Origin: an uncultured Acidobacteriia bacterium
GTDB lineage: Bacteria; Acidobacteriota; Terriglobia; Bryobacterales; Bryobacteraceae
NCBI GenBank assembly: GCA_903851195.1
Contig: CAINNJ010000064.1
Span: 248,001 to 312,000, forward strand
Reading direction: 5' to 3'
DNA length: 64,000 nt
The position numbers were made by a program, and so were the translations under genes. The notes beneath the pieces were generated by a model that was not told the DNA's origin, did not search any database, and worked only from the letters and a program-made list of their open reading frames with translations. Of the stretch, positions 34,463 to 43,167 are shown one piece after another. The first letter of the stretch is position 1. Each line of letters opens with the position of its first letter.

Positions 34463-35095
34463 TTGCCACCCACCACCCGCGGCGAACCGGAAAGCCGTTC
34501 CGACCAGGACTGGATCAACGATCTTTCCGCCTCCGGACCGCTCCGCGAGCAGGCCCTGACAGAGTTGCGCGCGGTTCTGGTAGCCGGCCTCGCGCGCTCT
34601 TTACGCAGGTTCCCCAACGATTCGCCGCTGATTCAGGACTCCGCCCAGGACGCCCTCGTTCTTATCGTCAGCCGAATTCAGACCTATCGGGGCGACAGCC
34701 GCTTCGTCACCTGGGCTCTCTCGATCGTCATCCGGGTCGCGCTCAGCGAAATGCGGCGGGCCCGCTGGAAAGACGTGTCTCTCGACGAGATGTCCGAAGC
34801 CGGACGCATTCCCCCGCCGGTCAGCGAGGCGTCTCCGGTAAACGTCTCCTATGAACGTTCGCAACTTATGGAAGTCGTCAGAAATGCAATTGAAAACGAC
34901 CTGACGCCGAAGCAGCGCGACGCGATTCAGGCGGAACTGGGCGGCACTCCACCCGATGAGATCGCGAAAAGACTCGGCACCAACCGCAACGCCCTGTATA
35001 AACTTGTTTATGATGGGCGCGTGCGACTAAGACAGGCGATTCTCCGCGCCGGCTGGTCGGAAGATCATATCCGCGGCGTGCTGAACGGAAAATAG
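34463..35095 (+). CDS. ECF-type RNA polymerase sigma factor
   Basis: 210 residues from TTG 34463 (frame open from 34385, but that start would precede the promoter). Region 2 is visible as DSAQDALVLIVSRIQTYRGD and FVTWALSIVIRVALSEMRR, region 4 as LTPKQRDAIQAELGGTPPDE and KRLGTNRNALYKLVYDGRVR. Region 3 is absent, as in ECF factors. It stands divergent to an Oar-like TonB receptor and four bases before a small Cys-rich protein, the classic sigma/anti-sigma arrangement. Confidence 0.87.
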   Translation: MPPTTRGEPESRSDQDWINDLSASGPLREQALTELRAVLVAGLARSLRRFPNDSPLIQDSAQDALVLIVSRIQTYRGDSRFVTWALSIVIRVALSEMRRARWKDVSLDEMSEAGRIPPPVSEASPVNVSYERSQLMEVVRNAIENDLTPKQRDAIQAELGGTPPDEIAKRLGTNRNALYKLVYDGRVRLRQAILRAGWSEDHIRGVLNGK

Positions 35096-35098
35096 CTT

Positions 35099-35329
35099 AT
35101 GAGCGAAACAGACGCCAAACTGAACGCCGTAATCGGCATGGCCATGTCGGTGCTCCCGGAAGAGATCGGATGCGACGACTGCTTCGATTACTTCGCCGCA
35201 TATGCCGACCACCTCACCAATGGCACGCCGGTTCCGGAACCCCTCCGCATGGTGGGATCGCACCTCGAACGCTGCGCCTTCTGCATGGAAGAACTCGAAT
35301 TGCTCCTCGAAGCCATGAAGGCGCGGTGA
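35099..35329 (+). CDS. Small zinc-binding putative anti-sigma protein
   Basis: 76 residues. CDDC near residue 25 and H-x3-CAFC near residues 54-60 form a Cys/His set like zf-HC2 anti-sigma (ZAS) modules, though the order differs (CxxC first, then HxxxCxxC). No membrane helix, so it would be a soluble anti-sigma. Its ATG follows the sigma stop by three bases, indicating one operon. The anti-sigma role is inference from position and motif. Confidence 0.68.
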   Translation: MSETDAKLNAVIGMAMSVLPEEIGCDDCFDYFAAYADHLTNGTPVPEPLRMVGSHLERCAFCMEELELLLEAMKAR

Positions 35330-35338
35330 TAAGACCCG

Positions 35339-35893
35339 TTACTTCTTCCCGGCCGCCTCCAGAATCTCCGCCGAAGTCGTGCGATCACCATGCTGCCCGC
35401 TGACCTTCTCGAACACAATCACGCGGTTCTTATCGAGCACGAAAGTCGAGGGATAAGCCGTCTCCTTCGGGGCGTCCCACCGCAGCCCATAGAGGTTCGT
35501 GAACTTGTAATCCGGATCGAGTAACATCTCGTAGGCCGCCGGGAAGTTCTTGTCCTGCAGGAACTCGTTCGCGCGCTGCCCCAAATCCGCCGCGGGCCCC
35601 GGGTACACCGTCACGACTTTGAGACCTGCCTTCGCGAATTCCGCTTCATTCTTCACCAGGTCCTGCACCTGCCGATTGCAGAACGGGCACTGGTACCCGG
35701 GATATCCGCGCAGAACAACCAGCACCACGCGGGACTCGCCCGTCAGGGTCGACAACCTCACCTCATCGCCCCGGGACGATTTCAGGCTGAAGTCGGGCGC
35801 CTGGCTCCCCTGTGCCGGCGGATGAGCCGGTTCGGCAGCCACGGCGACCGACAACGCGGTCAGGAACATCGGTAGCAACATGCTTCTGGTCAT
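35339..35893 (-). CDS. Secreted peroxiredoxin/TlpA-like thioredoxin-fold protein
   Basis: 184 residues with a signal peptide (MTRSMLLPMFLTALSVAVAA). An AhpC/TSA-type fold follows: APDFSLKSSRGDEVRLSTL, VLVVLRGYPGYQCPFCNRQ with the redox CxxC, and AYPSTFVLDKNRVIVFEKV. The CPFC pair is closer to bacterioferritin-comigratory or TlpA-type reductants than to typical 2-Cys peroxiredoxins. Exported, so it acts on periplasmic peroxide or disulfides. Confidence 0.85.
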   Translation of the reverse strand: MTRSMLLPMFLTALSVAVAAEPAHPPAQGSQAPDFSLKSSRGDEVRLSTLTGESRVVLVVLRGYPGYQCPFCNRQVQDLVKNEAEFAKAGLKVVTVYPGPAADLGQRANEFLQDKNFPAAYEMLLDPDYKFTNLYGLRWDAPKETAYPSTFVLDKNRVIVFEKVSGQHGDRTTSAEILEAAGKK

Positions 35894-35942
35894 AACCGGA
35901 AATGACCGTTCCTGGCCTTCCTATTCCACGCCGCGTTTGAAA

Positions 35943-36818
35943 TCAGGCCTTTGCGGCACTTTGTGCCGGCGAAGCGAGCAGCGCCCGAATCTTCGACGCA
36001 ATGAACCCGCTCTCCTCTTCCAGCGCGAAATGGCCGGTGTCCAGCAGGTGGAGTTCGGCCCCGGGAAGATCCCGCAGGAACGCCTTCGCGCCTTCGGGCG
36101 TAAAGAACGGATCGTTCCGGCCCCACACGATCAGCGTCCGCGGCTGATGTTCGCGGAAATACCGGTGCCATTCGTCGTAAAGCGCCACATTGGACGGATA
36201 ATCGTGCAACAGATCGAGCTGAATCGAGTCGTTCCCCGGACGGTCCAGAAACATCTGGTCGAAGGTCCAGGAGTCGGGACTCACGGCCGCGGGGTTCTTC
36301 GCGCCGTGCGTGTACTGGAAGCGGGTCGTTTCCGCCGCCAGCAGGGAGCGGACGGGTTTTTCGGTCTCCGCGTCGCGGTTCGCCCAGAATGCCTGCATCG
36401 GTTCAAATGCCGCGCTGATCCCTTCCAGATAAGCGTTGCCGTTCTGCACCACAATACTCTCAATCGCTTCCGGATGCCGCGACGCAATGCGGAAGCCAAC
36501 CGGCGCGCCGTAATCCTGCACGTAAATACTGAACTTCGTCAGGCCGAGAACGTGAAACAACAGCTTTTCCACCGTCGCGGCGATGTTGTCGAAGGTATAG
36601 GTGAACGCCGACGCCGCGGGCGCGTCGCTGTACCCGAAACCGATATAGTCCGGCGCAATCACGTGAAAGCGGTCGGCAAGCTGAGGAATCAGGTCGCGGA
36701 ACATATGTGACGACGACGGAAAGCCGTGCAGCAGCACGATGACCGGGGCGTCCGCGGGCCCGGCTTCGCGATAGAACACATTGAAACCGTCGATCGAAAC
36801 GTTGTGATTTGTTGTCAT
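35943..36818 (-). CDS. Alpha/beta hydrolase, haloalkane dehalogenase/epoxide hydrolase-like
   Basis: 291 residues from ATG 36818, with AAGGAA seven bases upstream. The oxyanion motif is LLHGFPSSSHMFRDLIP, the nucleophile elbow VQDYGAPVGFRIA has Asp instead of Ser, and the His is in LLDTGHFALEEE. An Asp nucleophile points to a dehalogenase or epoxide hydrolase. The gene lies divergent to an AhpD-like gene, suggesting a shared control region at 36819-36981. Confidence 0.82.
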   Translation of the reverse strand: MTTNHNVSIDGFNVFYREAGPADAPVIVLLHGFPSSSHMFRDLIPQLADRFHVIAPDYIGFGYSDAPAASAFTYTFDNIAATVEKLLFHVLGLTKFSIYVQDYGAPVGFRIASRHPEAIESIVVQNGNAYLEGISAAFEPMQAFWANRDAETEKPVRSLLAAETTRFQYTHGAKNPAAVSPDSWTFDQMFLDRPGNDSIQLDLLHDYPSNVALYDEWHRYFREHQPRTLIVWGRNDPFFTPEGAKAFLRDLPGAELHLLDTGHFALEEESGFIASKIRALLASPAQSAAKA

Positions 36819-36981
36819 GAGTTTCCTTGTACAGCAGCAAGATGACACAAGCCGCTGAAATGATTCCGCTCTGTCTGATCGGGACCGGCCAAAAAAGTAA
36901 GGCCAAGAAAAGTAAGGTAAGACATCCGCGCTTCATCGCGTCTCCCTTGTGCGGAACTCAAACCGCAATCAGGGAGACAAC

Positions 36982-37545
36982 ATGAAATTTACGGTTCACA
37001 CAATCGAGACGGCGCCCCCGGCCGCGCAGGCCGATCTGCAGGCCGCCCGCAAGGCCAACGGCTTTATTCCCAACCTCCTCGGCATCATGGCGGAAGCGTC
37101 CATCGCGCTGAAAGCCTATATGGAGATGTCGGAACTGCTCGGGAAGTCCGGCTTCACCCCCGTTGAGCGGCAGGTGATGATGATCGCCGGCAGCGTTACG
37201 AACGAATGCGGCTACTGCATTGCGGCCCACAGCACCCTTGCCGTGAAAGTCCGCATGCCCCCGCCGGTCCTCGCGGCCCTGCGCGACGGCAACACCCTTC
37301 CGGATGCCAAACTGGAAGCCCTTCGATCCTTCGTTTCGGAAGTGGTGAGCACGCGGGGACGCGTCTCCGACGCCCGCATTCAGTCGTTTCTCGACGCCGG
37401 TTACACCCGCGCCAATGTTCTCGAAGTCGTCTTCGGCGCCGCCATGAAGACCCTCAGCAATTACACCAACCACATGGCGGAAACGCCCGTCGATGCCGCC
37501 TTTGCGCCGCAGACCTGGACCGCGAACGCGCTCGCCGGAGCGTGA
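36982..37545 (+). CDS. AhpD/carboxymuconolactone decarboxylase-family protein
   Basis: 187 residues from ATG 36982, preceded by GGGAG. The core NECGYCIAAHSTLAVKV has the CxxC-x3-H of AhpD-like proteins, which serve as peroxide-defence reductants or unknown oxidoreductases; FGAAMKTLSNYTNHM is the matching C-terminal helix. A second gene pair with a hydrolase on the opposite strand is common in this family. Confidence 0.85.
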   Translation: MKFTVHTIETAPPAAQADLQAARKANGFIPNLLGIMAEASIALKAYMEMSELLGKSGFTPVERQVMMIAGSVTNECGYCIAAHSTLAVKVRMPPPVLAALRDGNTLPDAKLEALRSFVSEVVSTRGRVSDARIQSFLDAGYTRANVLEVVFGAAMKTLSNYTNHMAETPVDAAFAPQTWTANALAGA

Positions 37546-37573
37546 CAGTTCACCAGATCGGCATCCGGACGTT

Positions 37574-38185
37574 TCAGACGATACCGGAGAAAATGGCGGC
37601 CATGCCGACCGCCGCATGAGATAGCGCGACAATCAGGGTTTTCCGCGTCGAGTGGAACAGCACGGCCCAGATCAGTCCGGCGGCCAGCGTCAGCAAAACC
37701 GTCGCGAAATCCCTGTAGATGATGTGCATGAACCCGAACAGTCCCGCCGATAAAAACACAATTGCACTTTGCGGAATGCGCGCCGCCCGCATCTCCGCGA
37801 ACAGAAAACTCCGGTACACAAACTCCTGCGCCGGCGCCGACACGAAAACGAAGAACAGATAGAAAACGGTGTGGCCGGGCGTAGCCACACGGTGCCCGGA
37901 ATCTCGCAGCAGCACCAGCCCCATCAGAAGCGCCGCCGGAACCACGGACCACGCCGCCAGCGGCCCCAGGCGGGGCCGTGTGAGCCCGAGGTTCACCGCG
38001 GAATGTCTGGTGAATGAAAGTGCCGCGGCCACCAAGGTCATCAGCAGCAGCACATGAAACCGCAACTGAAAGGGGATGACGCCCGACTCCAGCAGCATCA
38101 CCGGGCAAACGTAGATGCCCGCGACAATCGCCGCCGGGCGCAACCAGGCGGGAGTCCTTCGCGTTTTGACGCCGAAATCGTCCAA
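37574..38185 (-). CDS. CPBP-family intramembrane metalloprotease-like protein
   Basis: 203 residues, six membrane segments, with the CPBP/Abi motifs in order: APAQEFVYRSFLF, FLSAGLFGFMHIIY and ALSHAAVGMAA. The usual EExxxR is QEFVYR here, so the first Glu is Gln; the two His-containing motifs remain. Family members cleave prenylated or peptide substrates or act as bacteriocin-immunity proteins. Activity cannot be assured with the altered motif. Confidence 0.78.
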   Translation of the reverse strand: MDDFGVKTRRTPAWLRPAAIVAGIYVCPVMLLESGVIPFQLRFHVLLLMTLVAAALSFTRHSAVNLGLTRPRLGPLAAWSVVPAALLMGLVLLRDSGHRVATPGHTVFYLFFVFVSAPAQEFVYRSFLFAEMRAARIPQSAIVFLSAGLFGFMHIIYRDFATVLLTLAAGLIWAVLFHSTRKTLIVALSHAAVGMAAIFSGIV

Positions 38186-38279
38186 CTTTCATATTACAAT
38201 TCGGTTACTCACGCTCCGTGCGCCACGATCCGGGTGCGCGCCGGATTCCGTGAACGAAGACCCATCGCTCGCCGCATTG

Positions 38280-38285
38280 TAAAAT
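38280..38285 (+). promoter_or_regulatory. Possible -10 element of the glycan operon
   Basis: TAAAAT about 94 bases before the first glycosyltransferase ATG, in a locally AT-richer patch (ATTGTAAAATACAGTA). No clear -35. Weak. Confidence 0.25.
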
Positions 38286-38378
38286 ACAGTACATCGAGTT
38301 CGCTCTCAGCCCGGTCGGTGCCGGCGGAAGCCTGGCCATCCCTGCTCCATCGCCACCGCACCCGACTTCCCGGATCCC

Positions 38379-39251
38379 ATGAATCACCCGAAAGTCAGCG
38401 TCATCGTGCCCGTTTACAATGCCGCGGCGACAATCGCTCCCTGCGTCCAGTCTCTGTTACAACTCGATTATCCGGTCGACCATCTCGAACTGATCCTCGT
38501 GGACAACGGCTCCAAAGACGGATCTCCGGAAATCCTGCGAAGTTTCGGCGACCGCATCCGCGTCCTGCGCGAAGAGAAGCGCGGCGCCTCGGCCGCCCGA
38601 AACCACGGCATCCGGGCCGCTCGATTCCCCCTCGTCGCGTTCACCGACGCCGACTGTATCGTCGACTCCCAGTGGCTGAAGCACCTGGTCGTGCCGCTTT
38701 CCGATCCGGAAGTTGGCGTGAGCGGAGGCGCGGTCCTCGCCCGGCGCCCCTGCAACCGGATCGAAGCCTATGGAGAAACCGTCCACGACAATTTCCGGGC
38801 AATTACCTGCTACCGGCCGGCGTACTGCGATACCGCAAGCTGGGCCTCGCGCGCCGAGGTCCTGCAGCGCCTCAACTACTTCGACGAAACCTTCCTGCGC
38901 GCTCAGGATTGTGAACTCTCCTGCCGTGTGCAGCAGGCCGGACTCCGCCTGGTCTTTGTCCCGGAGGCCATCGTTTATCACCGCAACGAAAGCACGTGGC
39001 GCGGCCTGTTCCTCGAAGGCATGACCCACGGCAGGAACAGTATTCAGTTGCTGGAGCGGCACCGCGAATTCTATGCCGGGTTCGGTTATCGGCCGCGTAA
39101 TCCGGCGCCCTACCGGCAGTTGTGGGGACACATCAAAGACTTCGCCCGCGGGGAAAAGCCGGAGACCGCCGCCTGCAACGTGGTCTTTCAGGCCGGCAAA
39201 CGCCTCGGCCGCCTGGCGGGTTCTCTGCAGGCCGGAGTCCTTCACCTGTGA
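38379..39251 (+). CDS. Family 2 glycosyltransferase
   Basis: 290 residues of GT-A fold. VSVIVPVYNAAATIAPCVQS starts the nucleotide-sugar site, LVDNGSKDGS follows, and the DxD motif is FTDADCIVD; FDETFLRAQDCELSCRVQ is the acceptor-side ED-type motif. No membrane anchor, so probably cytosolic or peripheral. First gene of a seven-gene overlapping run for a surface polysaccharide; its TGA overlaps the next GTG. Confidence 0.9.
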   Translation: MNHPKVSVIVPVYNAAATIAPCVQSLLQLDYPVDHLELILVDNGSKDGSPEILRSFGDRIRVLREEKRGASAARNHGIRAARFPLVAFTDADCIVDSQWLKHLVVPLSDPEVGVSGGAVLARRPCNRIEAYGETVHDNFRAITCYRPAYCDTASWASRAEVLQRLNYFDETFLRAQDCELSCRVQQAGLRLVFVPEAIVYHRNESTWRGLFLEGMTHGRNSIQLLERHREFYAGFGYRPRNPAPYRQLWGHIKDFARGEKPETAACNVVFQAGKRLGRLAGSLQAGVLHL

Positions 39252-40549
39252 ACGGTCCCAACAGTCTGTTGCGCGAAGCCGTGCTGCGGACCAACCCGTT
39301 CTTTCCGTTTTCGCGGCTGAACCGGGAACCTTACCGGTTGGCGATCCGGGCATTTCTGCGGCTTTGCCGCAAATTTCCGGAAATTCGGGGCGTTTATATA
39401 CGCCACGGAATGGCCGGCGCTGGCTGGGTGCCGGGACTCAGCGACATCGACCTTACCGTGACCTTCTCGCCGGACCTGCGCGAAGCCGACGAATTCAGGT
39501 TCCTGACCGCTTTCGCCGAAGAACGCGCGGCCCTGCGGCGCTGGTTCCCCATGCTGACCGACGTGGTGATGCTGAACGAAGCGCATCTGCCTGCGTGGAC
39601 GCGGCACGGAATCCGCGGCCAGGAAGCGCGGCGCTGGCAAGCCCTGTACGGCCCTCCGCCCGCTTGTGAGTACCGCGACGAGGATGCCGCGTACGATCAG
39701 AAAGAAGACGCCCTGATCCGGTACTTCGAATACCTGCTCCCCTGGTACTTCGAACCTCTTTCTTATGTCGGACTGCGGCGCATGCAGCGCGTCGCCTCCC
39801 GAATTCTTCGCCACGCGCCGGCGAATGTGGAATCCTTCCGAAATCCGACAAACGATCCGGCTTTGCTCGTCGCCCGCGTGCTCCTGGCACTCGATCAATG
39901 GATAGGCGCCGCGCCGGGCACGCACGAGCAATCCGTAACCGTTCATCGCGACACTTTTTTTCTGATTCCCGGCGGGCGCCCGAACGAAGACTCGCTGCGG
40001 CAGAGCCTTCTCCATGCGAGGAATTATCACGCGGACGGGAACACCGTCCGCATCGCCACGGGCAGCGTGGCGCGGTACTGGTTCCGCGTGATCAAACCAC
40101 ACCAGCATCACGACTGGACCGCGGAGTCCACCGTCTTACACGGTTCCCATCTCATGATCGGGATCGAACCGCCCGACGAGCGGTCCTGCGCGCGAAGTCT
40201 GCTGCAGTCCGTCTCCGCCGTGCTGGATTTCCCCCAACTCGAAAAGGTCGTCGCGCAGAAACGGCCGGAATGGTTCGCCGAAGATGGATATCGCTCGCTG
40301 TTCGAACGCGGCTGTTATCTCCGGCTCCTTCTGGAGCACGGCTTTCAGTCCCCGCAACACGCCCGGACCATGCGGGAAGCGGAACGCTGTTACCCGTCGG
40401 AGATGCGCGAATTGGCGGAGATCCGGAGCCTCGCCATGGCGGGTAACGGCGCCCTGACGGACTTGCGGTATCGGGCATTTTGTCTGCTCCGGCGAAACGC
40501 TTCGGCCGTCAACGCAGCAATGGGAGAATCCTTAGCCGCATGCAACTGA
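39248..40549 (+). CDS. Nucleotidyltransferase-fold protein of the glycan operon
   Basis: 433 residues from GTG 39248 (GTGA overlap). Near residue 60 HGMAGAGWVPGLSDIDLTV resembles the GSxxxxxxDxD active-site strand of minimal nucleotidyltransferases. The remainder is helical with no recognised domain and no signal peptide; the family is otherwise seen in capsule and O-antigen loci. It may modify or activate a glycan precursor. Function beyond the fold is unknown. Confidence 0.6.
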   Translation: MNGPNSLLREAVLRTNPFFPFSRLNREPYRLAIRAFLRLCRKFPEIRGVYIRHGMAGAGWVPGLSDIDLTVTFSPDLREADEFRFLTAFAEERAALRRWFPMLTDVVMLNEAHLPAWTRHGIRGQEARRWQALYGPPPACEYRDEDAAYDQKEDALIRYFEYLLPWYFEPLSYVGLRRMQRVASRILRHAPANVESFRNPTNDPALLVARVLLALDQWIGAAPGTHEQSVTVHRDTFFLIPGGRPNEDSLRQSLLHARNYHADGNTVRIATGSVARYWFRVIKPHQHHDWTAESTVLHGSHLMIGIEPPDERSCARSLLQSVSAVLDFPQLEKVVAQKRPEWFAEDGYRSLFERGCYLRLLLEHGFQSPQHARTMREAERCYPSEMRELAEIRSLAMAGNGALTDLRYRAFCLLRRNASAVNAAMGESLAACN

Positions 40550-41310
40550 TGGGAAGACCGTACAGGAATCTGGTCCGCGAGATGACCTGGTCGCAGTTCG
40601 CCGTGCGGGACCAGAACTCGGTGCTCGGTCTGGTCTGGAGTTTCCTGCACCCGGCGGTGATGGTCGGCGTCCTGTTCGCGTATTTTCGGGCGAACGCCGG
40701 GAAGGATGTAAAGCATTACGGTATTTATCTTCTTTTCGGCATGATCCACTACACGCATTTCTCGAACACCACCTCCGGAGCGATGAACTGCCTGCACGGC
40801 ATGGCGCAGCTGACCCGCCACACGGTGCTCCCGAAAGAGGTGCTGGTCATCAGTTCCGTGATCGCCGCAAGCATGGAATTCGCCGTTTCCATCGGATTTT
40901 GCGTATTGCTCGCCTGGTTCTCCGGAATTCATCTTTCGTTCGCCGTGCTGGCGCTGCCGCTGGTCCTCGCCCTCCAGATCGTTTTCGCGTTGTGGGTATC
41001 GTTCCTGCTCGCCACCATACGCGTCTTCGTGAAAGATCTGAATCACATCTACCAGGTGTTTCTGCGGCTGCTTTTCTTCACGACGCCTATCTTCTATGCC
41101 GCCGCTTTTCTGCGCAGCCCTTTTGCGCAGCGCCTGCTTCACTTCAATCTGCTGGCGCAGTTGATCGGCTTCTCTCGCAGCCTGGTGATCGGCGGAACGC
41201 AGTTCCCGGTCGCCTTTTTCCTCGCGCTCTGGGCGTTTCATGGTCTCGCCCTCGCGCTCGCCTTCCTCCTCTTTAAATACTGTGAGTCCGGATTTGCCGA
41301 ATATGTCTGA
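40540..41310 (+). CDS. ABC-2 type polysaccharide export permease (Wzm/KpsM-like)
   Basis: 256 residues from ATG 40540, overlapping the previous gene by 10 bases. A short cytosolic start with FAVRDQNSVLGLVWSFLHPA, typical of Wzm-type permeases, is followed by six membrane helices. With the ATPase encoded next it should export a lipid-linked polysaccharide made in the cytoplasm. A complete pathway would also need an initiating transferase, which is not here. Confidence 0.88.
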   Translation: MQLMGRPYRNLVREMTWSQFAVRDQNSVLGLVWSFLHPAVMVGVLFAYFRANAGKDVKHYGIYLLFGMIHYTHFSNTTSGAMNCLHGMAQLTRHTVLPKEVLVISSVIAASMEFAVSIGFCVLLAWFSGIHLSFAVLALPLVLALQIVFALWVSFLLATIRVFVKDLNHIYQVFLRLLFFTTPIFYAAAFLRSPFAQRLLHFNLLAQLIGFSRSLVIGGTQFPVAFFLALWAFHGLALALAFLLFKYCESGFAEYV

Positions 41311-42049
41311 GCGGGATCTCGTCATCCGCCTGCGCAACGTCTCCAAGCGGTTTCCAAAAGGCGACCGGCGCCGCTCCCTGCTCCGCACGCTGCTGGGCCG
41401 CGCCCGCGGCGAACAGAATTCGGAATCCACGTTCGCCGCCCTGAACGACATCGAACTCGACGTTGCGAGCGGTGACCGCGTGGCGCTGATCGGGAACAAC
41501 GGCGCCGGCAAGTCCACCCTGCTGCGGGTCGTCGCCGGACTGCACAGGCCCACCTCCGGAAGCGTACAGGTGAAGGGGGAAATGACGCTCCTGGCCGGCC
41601 TCGGCGTCGGTATGGTGGACGAACTCAAGGTGGAACACAACATTTTTCTCTACGGCGCCATGCACGGCATCGCGCGCGAAGACATGCGCGGCCATCTCGA
41701 CGAAATCCTGGACTGGGCCGAACTCCGGGACTTCCGGCACGCGACGCTGAAAACGCTCTCCACCGGCATGCGCAGCCGCCTCGCTTTTTCCGTAACACGC
41801 TATTTCCGTTCGGACATCTTCCTGTTTGATGAAGCTTTAACGGCCGGCGATAAGGATTTCCGGGAAAAATGCGCGGAAATCTTTACCGGTTACGCCCGCG
41901 CGGGCCGGACCATGCTCGTCGCCTCGCACGACCTGAAGTTCGTGGAACGCCACTGCACGCACGCCCTTTGGCTGCGCCGCGGCTGCCGCATCGGCTTCGG
42001 ACCCGTGGCGGAAGTGATGAGTCTCTACAACCCCGCGGAGCCGAAGTGA
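41303..42049 (+). CDS. Polysaccharide ABC exporter ATPase (Wzt/KpsT-like)
   Basis: 248 residues. Walker A is LIGNNGAGKSTLLRVVAG, the signature region reads TLSTGMRSRLAFSV in place of LSGGQ, as in KpsT/Wzt, and Walker B is DIFLFDEALTAGD. The C-terminal carbohydrate-binding domain of long Wzt proteins is absent, so export does not depend on a terminal sugar modification read by this subunit. Start ATG 41303 overlaps the permease end. Confidence 0.9.
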   Translation: MSERDLVIRLRNVSKRFPKGDRRRSLLRTLLGRARGEQNSESTFAALNDIELDVASGDRVALIGNNGAGKSTLLRVVAGLHRPTSGSVQVKGEMTLLAGLGVGMVDELKVEHNIFLYGAMHGIAREDMRGHLDEILDWAELRDFRHATLKTLSTGMRSRLAFSVTRYFRSDIFLFDEALTAGDKDFREKCAEIFTGYARAGRTMLVASHDLKFVERHCTHALWLRRGCRIGFGPVAEVMSLYNPAEPK

Positions 42050-43167
42050 GCGTAACGAAGACCCGCAAGCGGATCCTGTTCTACGTGCCCGGACTCGAAG
42101 TCGGCGGCACCGAAAAGGTGGTTCACGATCTCGCGACTCACCTGCCGCCGGATCGGTTTGAGCCCTTCGTGACCTGGTGCTCCGTCTGGGGGCCGCTCGG
42201 CGAGAGCCTCCAACAGGCCGGTATCCCGCTCCGGTGCCTGCCCCTGAATAAACCGCCGCGGCTGGCCGAAGTAGTGGCCGGAATCCGCGAAATTCAACCC
42301 GATATCTTCCACTCCTTCAGCCACCACAAACAGGGCACGGACGTGCGGGCGGCGACGGAAGCGGGCGTCCCGGTCATCCTGACCGCACGCCGCGACATGC
42401 GGCTCTGGGATCCCCTGCGCACGCGCCAGCCCTGGGAACCATCGCGGAACGAAAACACCCGGCGCATCACGGTCTGCAGCGAGGCGATCGCCGCGGTCGT
42501 GCGGGACGTCGAAGGCGTGGACGAAGCGAAAATCCGCCTCATTTACAACGGAGTCGACATGCCGGAAGCCGCTCCGGACAGCCTCCCGATCCGCGAGGAG
42601 TTAGGGATTGGCCCGCGTCAGCCCCTGTTCGGCTATGTCGGCAATTACCGTCCCGAAAAAGGCCATGGAACCCTGCTGCGCGCCTTCGGAATGGTGCTCG
42701 ACGCCGAACCGGACGCGCGCCTGATCTGTTGTGGCGGCGGCAAGCCCGAGGTAAAACAACCACTCGACGCCCTTGCCTCGAATCTGGGTCTGGACGGCCG
42801 CGCCTTTCTGCTCGATCTGCAAACGGACGTCAACCGAATTTTTCGCGGCCTCGACGTTTGCGTTCACCCGTCCGACACCGAGGGCTTTTCGAACGCACTC
42901 CTGCAAAGCATGTCCCACGGGCTGCCCATCGTTGCCACCCGCGCCGGCGGCAATCCCGAAGCCATTCTCGATGGCGAAAGCGGTCTGCTGGTGCCTCCGG
43001 GCCAGCCCGAATCCCTGGCGCAGGCCATGCTCACGATGCTGCGAAACAGACAGCTCTCCGAACGGCTGGGAAAAGCGGCGCTCGCGAAAATGCGGGAGAA
43101 ATTCCGGTTTCACCAAATGCTCCAGAATTACACGGCGCTTTACGAAGAGGAGTCCGCCCGCGCATGA
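42046..43167 (+). CDS. Family 4 glycosyltransferase
   Basis: 373 residues of GT-B fold from GTG 42046. FYVPGLEVGGTEKVVHDLA is the N-terminal acceptor-side motif; VGNYRPEKGHGTLLRAF and EGFSNALLQSMSHGLPIVA bind the nucleotide sugar. The usual E-x7-E is E-x7-Q here. It overlaps the following, related GT4 gene by four bases; the two share the VPGGxE start and are probably duplicates. Confidence 0.9.
   Translation: MSVTKTRKRILFYVPGLEVGGTEKVVHDLATHLPPDRFEPFVTWCSVWGPLGESLQQAGIPLRCLPLNKPPRLAEVVAGIREIQPDIFHSFSHHKQGTDVRAATEAGVPVILTARRDMRLWDPLRTRQPWEPSRNENTRRITVCSEAIAAVVRDVEGVDEAKIRLIYNGVDMPEAAPDSLPIREELGIGPRQPLFGYVGNYRPEKGHGTLLRAFGMVLDAEPDARLICCGGGKPEVKQPLDALASNLGLDGRAFLLDLQTDVNRIFRGLDVCVHPSDTEGFSNALLQSMSHGLPIVATRAGGNPEAILDGESGLLVPPGQPESLAQAMLTMLRNRQLSERLGKAALAKMREKFRFHQMLQNYTALYEEESARA

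Noticed and set aside
31386-34559. A 1057-codon open frame opposite the Oar-like TonB receptor
   Set aside because: Shadow of a strongly coding minus-strand gene; no recognisable domain.
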